Source: PRO6 sp035565775 (GTDB lineage Bacteria > Pseudomonadota > Alphaproteobacteria > Rhizobiales > Xanthobacteraceae). From it: 64,000 nucleotides of DNA. Below, piece by piece: positions 18,913-27,437 of the stretch. The notes below the pieces were generated by a model that searched no databases, was not told the DNA's origin, and saw nothing but the letters and a program-made list of their open reading frames with translations. How positions within the stretch are numbered: the first letter of the stretch is position 1; each line of letters opens with the position of its first letter. The position numbers were made by a program, and so were the translations under genes. The stretch lies in the NCBI GenBank assembly GCA_035565775.1, contig DATMRW010000014.1, positions 1 through 64,000 on the forward strand. Reading direction: 5' to 3'.

Positions 18913-19836
18913 ATGACCGCCCTTTCGGCTCAGTCCAAATCCACCCTGTTGAGTTCTGCCGTGCGTTTCGGTCTCGTTCTGGCCGCCACCGGCTACCTTT
19001 TTGCTGCCGCAGCGCCGGCTCACGCCCAGGCGGCGGCGGACGCCAACCCGGTTGTCGCCAAGGTTGATGGCACCGAGATCCGCGAGAGCGACGTCAAGCT
19101 CGCCGAAGACGAGCTTGGCGCGAGCCTGCAGCAGATGGACCCGGCGTCGCGCCGCGAAAGCGTGATCGCGTTCCTGATCGACCTGAAGATCGTGGCCAAG
19201 GCCGCCGCCGCGGCCAAGGTGAGCGACAGCCCGGCGTTCAAGCAGCGGCTCGAATTTGCCCGCGACCGCCTGCTGATGGACGCCCTTCTGACTGCCGAGG
19301 GCAAAGCCGCGACCACCGACGCGGCCATGAAGCAGGTCTATGAAGAAGCCTCCAAGCAGATGTCGGCCGAGCAGGAAGTTCACGCCCGCCACATCCTCGT
19401 CGAGACCGAGGACGAGGCCAAGGCGGTGCTCGCCGAGCTGAAGAAGGGCGCCGACTTCGCCGAGCTGGCGAAGAAGAAGTCCAAGGATCCGGGCGCCTCG
19501 GACGGCGGCGACCTCGGCTTCTTCACCAAGGACCAGATGGTGCCGGAATTCTCCGCCGCCGCCTTCAAGCTCGAGCCCGGCCAGTTGTCCGAGCCGGTGA
19601 AGAGCCAGTTCGGCTGGCACATCATCAAGGTCGAGGAAAAGCGCAACCGCAAGGCGCCCGACTTCGATCAGGTCAAGGGCCAGCTCGAAACCTACGTGAC
19701 CCGCAAGGCGCAATCGGAATACGTCGCCAAGCTGCGCGACAGCGCCAAGATCGAGCGTCTCGACAAGACCGCCGCGCCTGCGGCCGCGCCCGAAGCAAAG
19801 CCCGAGGCCAAGCCCGAGGCGCCCGCGAAAAAGTAA
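18913..19836 (+). CDS. periplasmic parvulin-type peptidyl-prolyl cis-trans isomerase
   Basis: Exported foldase of the SurA/PrsA/PpiC class, 307 aa. Signal: VRFGLVLAATGYLFAAAAPA followed by HAQA. SurA_N-like helical segment (VVAKVDGTEIRESDVKLAED, about 48-67), then the rotamase domain: EVHARHILVETEDEAKAVLA, GADFAELAKKKSKDPGASDG, GDLGFFTKDQMVPEFSAAAF and SEPVKSQFGWHIIKVEEKRN, containing the conserved PpiC motifs. The C-terminal tail is an Ala/Pro/Lys-rich stretch. ATG at 18913 is chosen because the signal peptide starts there; upstream in-frame ATGs add a non-signal extension. Probably folds outer-membrane or secreted proteins, matching its position beside secA. Terminator follows at 19867. Confidence 0.9.
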   Translation: MTALSAQSKSTLLSSAVRFGLVLAATGYLFAAAAPAHAQAAADANPVVAKVDGTEIRESDVKLAEDELGASLQQMDPASRRESVIAFLIDLKIVAKAAAAAKVSDSPAFKQRLEFARDRLLMDALLTAEGKAATTDAAMKQVYEEASKQMSAEQEVHARHILVETEDEAKAVLAELKKGADFAELAKKKSKDPGASDGGDLGFFTKDQMVPEFSAAAFKLEPGQLSEPVKSQFGWHIIKVEEKRNRKAPDFDQVKGQLETYVTRKAQSEYVAKLRDSAKIERLDKTAAPAAAPEAKPEAKPEAPAKK

Positions 19837-19866
19837 CGTCGCAAGTTTTTTTTGCGCCGCAGACCG

Positions 19867-19901
19867 GCCCCGGCCCTGATCCGTCAGCGCCGGGGCTTTT
19901 T
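19867..19901 (+). terminator. rho-independent terminator after the parvulin gene
   Basis: Stem GCCCCGGC (19867-19874) with GCCGGGGC (19889-19896), 14-base loop, then TTTTTC. It separates the isomerase gene from argJ. Confidence 0.82.
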
Positions 19902-20020
19902 CTTTTGTCCGGTGTGTGGCTATGTGATTCTGCTGCCCGGCTTCGCGGCCGGCCTTTTTGAGGCCACCGCAAAACATCGACCGGCAGCGATCACCCCACC
20001 ATTCCCTCAAGGCGGCCGCC

Positions 20021-21262
20021 ATGTCCTCGTCGATTTCTCCGCTTGCTCCGAAAACCACTCCTGCCCTGCCCGCCATCGAAGGCGTGACCCTTGCGACCGC
20101 CGCCGCCGGCATCCGCTACAAGGGCCGCACCGACGTGCTGATGGCGTTGTTCGACGAGGGCACCACCGTCGCCGGCGTGTTCACGACGTCAAAGTGCCCC
20201 TCGGCCCCGGTCGAATGGTGCCGCGACCGCCTCAAGGGCGGCAGCGCGCGGGCGCTCGTCGTCAATTCCGGCAATGCGAACGCCTTCACCGGCAAGACCG
20301 GCCGCGCCTCGACCGCGCTGACGGCGAAGATCGCGGCGAAGGCCGCGGGCTGCAAGACCGATGACATCTTCCTCGCCTCGACCGGCGTGATCGGCGAGCC
20401 GCTGGATGCGACCAAGTTCGACGGCGTGCTGGACAAGCTGGCGAAATCCGCCACCGCCGACCACTGGCTCGACGCCGCGCGCGCCATCATGACCACCGAC
20501 ACCTTCCCGAAGGTCGCGACCGCAACCGCGAAGATCGGCAAGACCACCGTCACCATCAACGGCATGGCCAAGGGCGCGGGCATGATCGCGCCGGACATGG
20601 CGACGATGCTGTCCTTCATCTTCACCGATGCGCCGCTCTCGGCCGGCGCCCTGCAGTCGCTGCTCAAGTCCGGCGTCGAGGACACCTTCAACGCCGTGAC
20701 AATCGATGGCGACACCTCGACCTCGGACACGCTGCTGGCCTTCGCGACCGGCGCCGCAGCCAAGCGCGGCGCGCCGAAAATCTCGCGGTCGGGCGATCCG
20801 CGCCTGAAAGCCTTCACCAAGGCGTTCATGGCCGTGCTGGCCGATCTCTCCGAGCAGGTCGCCCGTGACGGCGAAGGCGCGCGCAAGCTGGTCGAGGTCT
20901 CGGTCGAAGGCGCGACCTCGAAGAAGTCGGCGCGCCGCATCGCGATGTCGATCGCCAATTCGCCGCTGGTGAAGACCGCCATCGCCGGCGAGGACGCCAA
21001 TTGGGGCCGCGTCGTCATGGCCGTCGGCAAGGCGGGCGAGCCGGCCGACCGCGACAAGCTGTCGATCTCCTTCAACGGCATCCGCGTCGCCAACAAGGGC
21101 GCGCGCGATCCGTCCTATGACGAGAAGGCGGTGTCGAAGGCGATGAAGGACGATGTCATCCGCATCCGGGTGCAGCTCGGGCTCGGCACCGGTCGCGACC
21201 GGGTGCTGACCTGCGACCTCACCAAAGAATATGTCGCCATCAACGGCGACTACCGCTCGTGA
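20021..21262 (+). CDS. argJ: bifunctional glutamate N-acetyltransferase / amino-acid N-acetyltransferase (ornithine acetyltransferase)
   Basis: Arginine biosynthesis, cytoplasmic: transfers acetyl from N-acetylornithine to glutamate. 413 aa. Seen: ALPAIEGVTLATAAAGIRYK at the N-terminus, VVNSGNANAFTGKTG (oxyanion region), and the autocleavage site KGAGMIAPDMATMLSFIFTD, in which the Thr of ATML becomes the nucleophile of the beta chain. The C-terminus GRDRVLTCDLTKEYVAINGD YRS is the family end. ATG at 20021 with AAGGCGG just upstream fits the family start; an earlier ATG at 19958 overlaps the terminator region. Stop overlaps the GTG of the next gene by four bases (GTGA), so argJ and the nudix gene are translationally coupled. 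Confidence 0.96.
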   Translation: MSSSISPLAPKTTPALPAIEGVTLATAAAGIRYKGRTDVLMALFDEGTTVAGVFTTSKCPSAPVEWCRDRLKGGSARALVVNSGNANAFTGKTGRASTALTAKIAAKAAGCKTDDIFLASTGVIGEPLDATKFDGVLDKLAKSATADHWLDAARAIMTTDTFPKVATATAKIGKTTVTINGMAKGAGMIAPDMATMLSFIFTDAPLSAGALQSLLKSGVEDTFNAVTIDGDTSTSDTLLAFATGAAAKRGAPKISRSGDPRLKAFTKAFMAVLADLSEQVARDGEGARKLVEVSVEGATSKKSARRIAMSIANSPLVKTAIAGEDANWGRVVMAVGKAGEPADRDKLSISFNGIRVANKGARDPSYDEKAVSKAMKDDVIRIRVQLGLGTGRDRVLTCDLTKEYVAINGDYRS

Positions 21263-21660
21263 AGATCACCCTCGTCGTCGCCTGCGCGCTGATCGATGCC
21301 GACAAGCGCGTCCTTCTCGCGCAGCGGCCGCAGGGCAAGCAGCTTGCCGGCCTCTGGGAATTTCCCGGCGGCAAGCTCGATCCCGGCGAGCGGCCCGAAC
21401 AGGCGCTGATCCGCGAGCTGCACGAAGAGCTCGGCATCACGGTGCAGGAACCCTGCCTCGCGCCGCTGACCTTCGCCAGTCACAGCTATGCGGATTTTCA
21501 CCTTCTGATGCCGCTCTATGTCTGCCGGCGCTGGGAAGGCTTTGTCACCGCGCGCGAGGGCCAGAACCTCGCCTGGGTGCGCGCCAACAAGCTGCGCAGC
21601 TACGAGATGCCGCCGGCGGATATCCCGCTGATCCCGCATCTCATCGACCTATTGTCGTGA
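21259..21660 (+). CDS. MutT-type (deoxy)nucleoside triphosphate pyrophosphohydrolase
   Basis: Nudix hydrolase, 133 aa, probably cleans 8-oxo-dGTP from the nucleotide pool. The nudix box is complete: GGKLDPGERPEQALIRELHE followed by ELGI (residues about 38-61). N-terminal VVACALIDADKRVLLAQRPQ and GKQLAGLWEFPGG match MutT. GTG start overlaps the argJ stop (GTGA). The usual MutT length is about 130 aa. No regulator visible; expression should follow argJ. Confidence 0.92.
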   Translation: MKITLVVACALIDADKRVLLAQRPQGKQLAGLWEFPGGKLDPGERPEQALIRELHEELGITVQEPCLAPLTFASHSYADFHLLMPLYVCRRWEGFVTAREGQNLAWVRANKLRSYEMPPADIPLIPHLIDLLS

Positions 21661-21669
21661 GCGGCGCGC

Positions 21670-22515
21670 CTATTTGCCGCCGCGCCGCTTCACCGCATCT
21701 TCCAGGCTGAACTTCGCCGAGCCGGGTTTCAGCGGCTGCTGCTGGCTCTCATGCGGCGACCAGCCGGACAGCCATACGATGTCGAAGGTGGCGCGGATGC
21801 GCCCGTCGGGGTCGGCGAAGCGCTCGGCATAGATTTCCGCCATCCGCAGCAAAGTGGCGCGGCGCAGCGGCGTCCTGCGCCGCTGGGTCAAAATGTTGCC
21901 CGCGCCCATCCGCCGCAGATCCTGCATCAGCGAAAAGACGTTGCCGTAACGCACAATGACGCGATCGACATCGGCGACCGGCAGCGCGAACCGCGCCCGC
22001 TGCAGCAAGGCGCCGATGTCGCGCAGGTCGGCGAGCGGCGCGACATGGGGCGACATGCCGCCCTCGATCTCGACCTCCGCCGCCGCGAATGCCTGCCGCA
22101 GCTCGGTCAGGGTCTCGCCGCCGATCATCGCCGCGAGCAGAAGCCCGTCAGGCTTCAGCGCGGCATGGATCTGGGCGAGCACGCCGGGCAGATCGTTGAC
22201 GAATTGCAGGGCGAGCGCCGAGACGATGAGCTGTTGCGACTGCGGCGCAAGGTCCAGATGCTCGTCATCGGGAATGGGCACGGTGCGCAGGTTCGGCAGC
22301 CGCGCCTGCAGCGCCGCGCCGAGGGCCGTGCCCGGGGTGCCGAGATCCACCGCCTCGGCAAAATCCCGCAGCGTCGCATGCAGGCGCTCGGCCATATCCT
22401 CCGCCACGCGGGCCAGCAAAAACTCTTCCGCGCCGATCTTCTGGGCGCGGCTGAGCCGCGCCCGCAGCAGGGCACGGTCGAAAACCTGCGGCACGGAATG
22501 AGTTTGCGCCATCAC
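21670..22515 (-). CDS. SAM-dependent methyltransferase-like protein (BioC/NDUFAF5 type)
   Basis: 281 aa, cytoplasmic. Resembles the alphaproteobacterial relatives of mitochondrial NDUFAF5, which modifies an Arg of a complex I subunit. Seen: FDRALLRARLSRA near the N-terminus, LIVSALALQFVNDLPGVLAQ (about 96-115; the LxLQWVNDLP motif of the BioC/NDUFAF5 group), LKPDGLLLAAMIGGETLTEL and VIVRYGNVFSLMQDLRRMGA. The glycine-rich SAM loop that should precede residue 75 is not obvious, so the cofactor site may be divergent. Two Met codons start the frame (22515, 22512). Convergent with the nudix gene, divergent from the comF-like gene. Confidence 0.75.
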   Translation of the reverse strand: MMAQTHSVPQVFDRALLRARLSRAQKIGAEEFLLARVAEDMAERLHATLRDFAEAVDLGTPGTALGAALQARLPNLRTVPIPDDEHLDLAPQSQQLIVSALALQFVNDLPGVLAQIHAALKPDGLLLAAMIGGETLTELRQAFAAAEVEIEGGMSPHVAPLADLRDIGALLQRARFALPVADVDRVIVRYGNVFSLMQDLRRMGAGNILTQRRRTPLRRATLLRMAEIYAERFADPDGRIRATFDIVWLSGWSPHESQQQPLKPGSAKFSLEDAVKRRGGK

Positions 22516-22635
22516 TGTCCGATCCTCGTCATGCGCCCTGTTTCAGCCATTGCGCGCCCCGCCGCAAGGGCAAAGCCGCGTTGCAAATGCCGCCGCAGGC
22601 AGTAGCCTGTTCCCCGAGGGAGGGGCGGAACCGGC

Positions 22636-23454
22636 ATGGCGACCGATGCGCAGCCACAGACGCCGCAGCGACGGCAGTTTCAGCCGTTCAGTGGCGCGTG
22701 GCGCTCGCTGCGGCACTACGGCCGGCAGACGCTGCGGCTGACGCTCGATCTGGCGCTGCCGACGCTTTGCGCTGCCTGCCGCGAGCCGGTCGAGGGCGAA
22801 GGGGTGTGCGCGGCCTGCTGGTCAAAGCTGTCGTTCATCGCAAAGCCCTACTGCCCGCGGCTCGGCATCCCGTTCGTCTACGACCCCGGCGAAGGGGTGG
22901 TGGCAGCCGCGGCGATCTCCGACCCGCCGGCCTACCGCCGGGCACGGGCTGCCGTGCGCTACGATGACGTCGCGAAAACGCTCGTCCACGCCCTCAAATA
23001 CCAGGACCGCACTGATCTTGCGCCGATCATGGCGCGCTGGATGGCCCGCGCCGGCAGCGAGCTGTTGGCGGACGCCGACCTCCTCGTCCCGGTGCCGCTG
23101 CATTGGCGGCGCGGCTGGAGCCGCCGTTACAATCAGGCCGGGGCGCTCGCCGCCGTGATCGCGGAGCGCGCAAAGGTGCCGCTCGATACCGGCGCGCTGC
23201 GCAGGGTCCGCCCGACCGTCCAGCAGATCGGCCTTTCCAAGTTCGAGCGGGCGCAGAATGTTCAAAACGCCTTCGCGGTGCCCCCAGAGCACAAGGCGGC
23301 GGTCATGGGCCGGCGGGTCGTGCTGGTGGACGACGTCCTCACCTCTGGCGCGACCTCGGACGCCTGTTCCCGCGCGCTGCTGCGCGCCGGGGCGCAAGCC
23401 GTTGATCTGCTGGTGTTCGCGCGGGTTGTCGATCATCGCGAAAGCCACATATAA
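22636..23454 (+). CDS. ComF family phosphoribosyltransferase-like protein
   Basis: 272 aa. An N-terminal zinc-knuckle-like cluster CAACREPVEGEGVCAACW (about 54-71) and a C-terminal type I phosphoribosyltransferase fold with the PRPP motif RVVLVDDVLTSGATSDACSR define the ComF family. Linking segments LVPVPLHWRRGWSRRYNQAG and QIGLSKFERAQNVQNAF are also characteristic. In naturally competent bacteria ComF supports DNA uptake; in alphaproteobacteria its role is unclear. First gene of a rightward group with grxC, the Nit-like gene and the DUF1178 gene. Confidence 0.88.
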   Translation: MATDAQPQTPQRRQFQPFSGAWRSLRHYGRQTLRLTLDLALPTLCAACREPVEGEGVCAACWSKLSFIAKPYCPRLGIPFVYDPGEGVVAAAAISDPPAYRRARAAVRYDDVAKTLVHALKYQDRTDLAPIMARWMARAGSELLADADLLVPVPLHWRRGWSRRYNQAGALAAVIAERAKVPLDTGALRRVRPTVQQIGLSKFERAQNVQNAFAVPPEHKAAVMGRRVVLVDDVLTSGATSDACSRALLRAGAQAVDLLVFARVVDHRESHI

Positions 23455-23484
23455 AGAGCAGGAACAACAACAGCCGAGCGCGCC

Positions 23485-23757
23485 ATGACCGCTGCCATCG
23501 ACATCTACACCTCGCCGACCTGCGGCTACTGCCACGCCGCCAAGGCACTGCTGACCCGCAAGAACGTCTCGTTCCGCGAGATCGACGTTTCCCGCAACCC
23601 CGATTCGCGGCAGGAAATGCAGGTTCGCGCGCCGGGCAGCATGACGGTGCCGCAGATCTTCATCGGCGAAACCCATGTCGGCGGCTGCGACGACCTCTAT
23701 GCGCTGGACCGGGCCGGCAAGCTCGATCCGCTGTTGGCGGACCTGGTGGCAGAGTAA
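23485..23757 (+). CDS. grxC: glutaredoxin 3
   Basis: 90-residue thiol-disulfide oxidoreductase using glutathione, cytoplasmic. The dithiol site CGYC is in IYTSPTCGYCHAAKALL (residues 7-23), the TVPQIFIGETHVGGCDDLYA segment carries the cis-Pro and glutathione-binding GG-C-DD signature. Length is standard. Begins 30 bases after the comF-like stop and is followed by the Nit-like gene 12 bases later, consistent with an operon. Confidence 0.95.
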   Translation: MTAAIDIYTSPTCGYCHAAKALLTRKNVSFREIDVSRNPDSRQEMQVRAPGSMTVPQIFIGETHVGGCDDLYALDRAGKLDPLLADLVAE

Positions 23758-23769
23758 AGGAACGAGCCG

Positions 23770-24657
23770 ATGAGCGAGATCGCGGGCAAGGGCGCCGTCT
23801 TCACGGCTGCGATGGTGCAGATGACCACCTCCCTGTCGCCGGAAGGCAGCTTTGAACAGGCGGCAGCCCTGATCCGCGAGGCCGCCGCGCAGGGGGCGGA
23901 CTATGTGCAGACGCCCGAGGTCAGCAATCTGATCCAGCGCGACCGCGCCTCGCTGTTCGCGCTGCTCGCCGACGAGGCGAGCGACCGCTCGGTCGCGGCC
24001 TATCGCGCGCTGGCGCGGGAACTGAAGATCCACCTCCATGTCGGCTCGGTCGCCCTGCGGGGCTCGGCCGAGCGCGCCGTCAACCGCTCGCTCCTGATCG
24101 CCCCGGACGGCAACATCCTCGCGCGCTACGACAAGATCCATATGTTCGACATCCAGCTCGACAATGGCGAGAGCTACCGCGAGTCGGCCAACTACCAGCC
24201 GGGCGAAACCGCCGTGGTCGCCGACCTGCCCTGGGGCCGGCTCGGCCTCACCATCTGCTACGACGTGCGCTTTCCCGCGCTCTATCGCTCGCTGGCCGAG
24301 AACGGCGCGATCTTCCTGTCGGTGCCCTCCGCCTTCACGGTGAAGACCGGCGAGGCGCATTGGGAAACGCTGCTGCGCGCCCGCGCCATCGAGAACGGCA
24401 GCTACGTGTTCGCGGCGGCGCAGTGCGGCACGCATGAGAGCGGCCGCAAGACCTATGGCCATTCTCTGATCATCGATCCGTGGGGGACAGTGCTGGCCGA
24501 TGGCGGCACCGAGCCAGGCGTCATTTTGGCAAAAATCGATCCGGCGGAAGTGGAGCGGGTGCGCAAAAGCATCCCGTCGCTGCAGCACGGCCGCCGCTTT
24601 GGCATGACCAAGCCCTTGGGGCAGAACCATCTGCAGCTCGTCACGGGACAGGCATGA
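23770..24657 (+). CDS. carbon-nitrogen hydrolase family protein (Nit2/omega-amidase-like)
   Basis: Nitrilase-superfamily amidase, 295 aa, cytoplasmic. The catalytic triad is visible: Glu50 in YVQTPEVSN, Lys122 in RYDKIHMFD and Cys163 in GLTICYDVRFP. The sequence around HMFDIQLDNGESYRESANYQ and SVPSAFTVKTGEAHWETLLR is that of Nit1/Nit2-type enzymes, which hydrolyse deaminated glutathione or omega-amides; being next to glutaredoxin fits a glutathione-repair job, but this is inferred. Stop overlaps the DUF1178 start (ATGA). Confidence 0.88.
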   Translation: MSEIAGKGAVFTAAMVQMTTSLSPEGSFEQAAALIREAAAQGADYVQTPEVSNLIQRDRASLFALLADEASDRSVAAYRALARELKIHLHVGSVALRGSAERAVNRSLLIAPDGNILARYDKIHMFDIQLDNGESYRESANYQPGETAVVADLPWGRLGLTICYDVRFPALYRSLAENGAIFLSVPSAFTVKTGEAHWETLLRARAIENGSYVFAAAQCGTHESGRKTYGHSLIIDPWGTVLADGGTEPGVILAKIDPAEVERVRKSIPSLQHGRRFGMTKPLGQNHLQLVTGQA

Positions 24658-25118
24658 TCAAGTACTCGCTGCATTGCGACAACAAACACAGTTTCGAGAG
24701 CTGGTTTCAGAGCTCGTCGGCCTATGACAGCCAGCGCAAGCGCAAGCTGGTGACGTGCCCGTATTGCGACTCCCACAATGTCGAAAAGGCAATCATGGCG
24801 CCGCAGCTCGCGCGGACGCGGAAATCGTCCTCGCCTGCAGTCCCAAGCGAAGCTGCAGCCCAGCAGGACACATCCGCCCCGCTGATGATGGCTCAGGAAG
24901 CGGAATTGCGCGCCAAGCTGCGGGAGCTGCGCGACCACCTCGTCAAGAACGCCGACAATGTCGGCGAAAAATTCCCGACCGAAGCCCGCAAGATGCACTA
25001 TGGCGACATCGAGCACCGGGCGATCTTCGGCAAGGCCTCCGCCGAGGAAGCCCGCGAGCTGGTCGAGGAAGGCATTGACGTCACCCCGCTGCCGTTCCTG
25101 CCGGACGACAACAACTGA
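24654..25118 (+). CDS. DUF1178 family protein
   Basis: 154 aa, function unknown. N-terminal MIKYSLHCDNKHSFESWFQS and YDSQRKRKLVTCPYCDSHNV give a CxxxH / CxxC set that may bind zinc. A Ser/Ala-rich linker follows, then a helical C-terminal half ending HYGDIEHRAIFGKASAEEAR and ELVEEGIDVTPLPFLPDDNN. ATG at 24654 overlaps the upstream stop by four bases, indicating translational coupling with the Nit-like gene, an association commonly seen in alphaproteobacteria. Confidence 0.9.
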   Translation: MIKYSLHCDNKHSFESWFQSSSAYDSQRKRKLVTCPYCDSHNVEKAIMAPQLARTRKSSSPAVPSEAAAQQDTSAPLMMAQEAELRAKLRELRDHLVKNADNVGEKFPTEARKMHYGDIEHRAIFGKASAEEARELVEEGIDVTPLPFLPDDNN

Positions 25119-25497
25119 CGCCTTCGCAAACGCACACGAAAATTATTTCACAACCATGAGAGAGCGGACCGCGGGTGCCTGCCACCGTGCGGCGTCGGCG
25201 CGCGCCTCAAACCGCTTGCGCAGCCGCGGTGAGGAAGACTAGTCTTCCTCACATTCATGCGATCGACCGCACCGCGAACGCGTGCGATCGATCGGAATGG
25301 CGGAGCTGAGCGTGTTTCCATCGCCTGGATCACCTGCATTGCTTCCAGACTGCGGCCTGTCGCAGCCCCTCATTGCCGCCGGGACGCAATCATCCCGCGC
25401 CCTGCAAATTCCTGCATCGCTATGCGCCTACACGCGCCTCAATGTGAGACCTGCATGACTTGACGAAGTAAGAAAACATTTTTGGGAGGATCGTTAC
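25119..25497. other. 379-bp spacer with a perfect palindrome and a second inverted repeat
   Basis: No coding sequence supported. Holds a perfect 24-bp palindrome (25229-25252) and an adjacent 13-bp inverted repeat with one mismatch (25260-25272 with 25282-25294, 9-base loop). The right end, with GGGAGGA at 25484-25490, is the leader of the PQQ-type dehydrogenase gene. Confidence 0.55.
25229..25252. promoter_or_regulatory. perfect 24-bp palindrome
   Basis: GTGAGGAAGACT is followed directly by its exact reverse complement, with no loop. There is no T-run on either side, which argues against a simple terminator. It lies 246 bases upstream of the periplasmic dehydrogenase start. A dimeric regulator could bind it as duplex DNA; alternatively it is the base of a transcript hairpin. 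Confidence 0.5.
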
Positions 25498-26772
25498 ATG
25501 TCTCGAGACTGGTTGCGGTGTACCCTCGGCTCTGTCGCCGCTGCGGCGCTGTTCAGCATGACAGCCCCCGCCCTTGCGCAATCTTCCGATCAAAATCTCG
25601 ACAAGCTCGGCGAGTTCAAGACGACCGGCGTCACCGAGATTCCCACCATCCCGCAGGGCGGGCGGAAGGCCAACGCCATCAAGGCCAATCTGGCGAAGAT
25701 CAAACTTCCCCAAGGCTTCAAGATCAATCTCTATGCCCTCGTCCCCGATGCCCGCCACATGGCGGTCGGCCCGCAGGGCGTCGTCACCTTTGTCGGCACG
25801 CGCAAGAGCAAGGTCTATGCGATGACCGATCGCGGCAAGACCGGCGCCGCGGAGGAAGTGAAAGAATTTGCGCCTTCGGTCGCCTTCAAGATTCCCAACG
25901 GCGTCTGCTTCTCGCGCGACGGCGTGCTGTTCATCGCCGAGCAGAACCGCGTGCTCAGCTTCCCGGCCGCCGAATTTTTCTATGAGAGCCCTGACGTCGC
26001 CGTCGGCGCCGTGGTGCCGCAGGGCGAGCTGATTCCCAAGGAAGACGAGAGCTTCAACCACACCGCGCGGGTCTGCCGCATCGGGCCGGACAACAAGCTC
26101 TATATCGCGCTCGGACAACCGTTCAACGTGCCCGCCAAGGAAAAGATGGAAGGGTTCAACAAGGCCGGCATCGGCGGCATCATCCGCATGGACCTCGACG
26201 GCAAGAACCGCGAAGTCTATGCGCTCGGCATCCGCAACTCGGTCGGCATGGACTTCAACCCGAAGACCAAGCAGCTCTGGTTCACCGACAATCAGGTGGA
26301 CGGCATGGGCGACGACATTCCGCCTGGCGAACTGAACCGCATCACCCAGGCGGGGCAGAATTTTGGCTTCCCGTGGTATGGCGGCGGCAAGGTCCGCACC
26401 AAGGAATACAAGGACGAGACGCCGCCCGCAGGCGTGATCTTCCCCGAGGTCGAGATGGACGCCCACGCGGCCGATCTCGGCATGACGTTCTATTCGGGCA
26501 AGGCCTTCCCGCAAAAATATCGCGGCGGCATTTTCTCCGCCCAGCACGGCTCGTGGAATCGCACCGAACCGATCGGCGCGAGGGTGATGTTCACCTCGCT
26601 CAAGCCGGATGGCAGCGCGGAGAAGACCGAGGTCTTTGCCTCGGGCTGGCTGACGGCCGACGGCGAATATACCGGGCGGCCGGTTGACGTCGCCCAGCTC
26701 CGCGACGGCTCGCTGCTGGTATCGGACGATCTTGCCGGCGCGATCTATCGGATCACCTACGAAGGCAAGTAA
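25498..26772 (+). CDS. periplasmic PQQ-dependent sugar (sorbosone/glucose) dehydrogenase family protein
   Basis: Secreted six-bladed propeller dehydrogenase, 424 aa. Signal peptide LRCTLGSVAAAALFSMTAPA with cleavage near ALA-QSS. Seen: LPQGFKINLYALVPDARHMA, ARVCRIGPDNKLYIALGQPF, ALGIRNSVGMDFNPKTKQLW followed by FTDNQVDGMGDD, and HGSWNRTEPIGARVMF; these are blade motifs of the soluble glucose/L-sorbosone dehydrogenase family, including the R/N residues near PQQ. ATG preceded by GGGAGGA. A terminator follows at 26791 and a cytochrome c gene comes next, the likely electron acceptor. Substrate (aldose, sorbosone or other) cannot be told. Confidence 0.85.
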   Translation: MSRDWLRCTLGSVAAAALFSMTAPALAQSSDQNLDKLGEFKTTGVTEIPTIPQGGRKANAIKANLAKIKLPQGFKINLYALVPDARHMAVGPQGVVTFVGTRKSKVYAMTDRGKTGAAEEVKEFAPSVAFKIPNGVCFSRDGVLFIAEQNRVLSFPAAEFFYESPDVAVGAVVPQGELIPKEDESFNHTARVCRIGPDNKLYIALGQPFNVPAKEKMEGFNKAGIGGIIRMDLDGKNREVYALGIRNSVGMDFNPKTKQLWFTDNQVDGMGDDIPPGELNRITQAGQNFGFPWYGGGKVRTKEYKDETPPAGVIFPEVEMDAHAADLGMTFYSGKAFPQKYRGGIFSAQHGSWNRTEPIGARVMFTSLKPDGSAEKTEVFASGWLTADGEYTGRPVDVAQLRDGSLLVSDDLAGAIYRITYEGK

Positions 26773-26790
26773 CGCCTGAGCAAGAACCGG

Positions 26791-26825
26791 AAAATGGCGC
26801 GGGATTTTATCTTGCGCCATTTTCT
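26791..26825 (+). terminator. rho-independent terminator after the sugar dehydrogenase
   Basis: Stem AAAATGGCGC (26791-26800) with GCGCCATTTT (26814-26823), 13-base loop, followed by CTTCATC. It overlaps the first in-frame start codon for the cytochrome gene, which argues that the true cytochrome start is further downstream. Confidence 0.75.
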
Positions 26826-26940
26826 TCATCTCAACCGATTGCGACACCGGCCAGCGCCGCCGCCGGACGCAGCGCCGATCACCAAAAGCGCAAAAGTGAT
26901 TTTGCCAATGATGCTCCTGTCATCCTTCAAGCGTGGAACG

Positions 26941-27273
26941 ATGCGGCTGTTGCCGGCCGCACTTGTGGCGGCCGCGATTGCATCGATTGCCGCGACGTCG
27001 GCCAGCGCCGACGGCGACGCCAAGGCCGGGCGCAAGAAGGCCGTCCAATGCGCCGCATGCCATGGCATTGACGGCCTCTCCAAACTGCCGACCGCCCCAA
27101 ACCTCGCGGGCCAGCCGGCGATGTATCTCGAGAAAGAGCTCAAGGCGTTTCGCGACGGCCAGCGCAGCGAAGAGAACATGAATGTGGTGGCAAAGCCGCT
27201 GACCGATGCCGACATAGCCGATCTTGCGGCGTGGTATGCGAGCATCGAGGTGAGCGTTGAGTTGCCGAAATAA
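26941..27273 (+). CDS. class I cytochrome c, periplasmic
   Basis: 110 aa from ATG at 26941 (ATG at 26908 is an alternative). Signal MRLLPAALVAAAIASIAATS then ASA-DGDAK. Haem site CAACH in KKAVQCAACHGIDGLS, and distal Met candidate in NMNVVAKPLTDADIADLAAW, the cytochrome c553-like pattern. One haem. It follows the PQQ-type dehydrogenase gene across a terminator, so it is likely to carry its electrons to the respiratory chain although transcribed partly on its own. AT-rich stop region follows. Confidence 0.88.
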   Translation: MRLLPAALVAAAIASIAATSASADGDAKAGRKKAVQCAACHGIDGLSKLPTAPNLAGQPAMYLEKELKAFRDGQRSEENMNVVAKPLTDADIADLAAWYASIEVSVELPK

Positions 27274-27437
27274 AAAAAGACGGCGCAACCACGGTTTTCA
27301 CCGCAGTCGCGCCGCAAGGTTCGGCTTAGCCGCCGTATTCGGCACACCGCACTTCGAAAGGCCCTGCTTCCGCACGGCCTGTTTCAACGGACCAGCTTCA
27401 AAAGATGCTGGCCCTGTGCGATGCCCCCCGAAATCTC

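Noticed and set aside
22822..24630. 602-codon minus-strand open frame opposite comF, grxC and the Nit-like gene
   Set aside because: Covers three well-recognised genes on the other strand and shows no domain; shadow.
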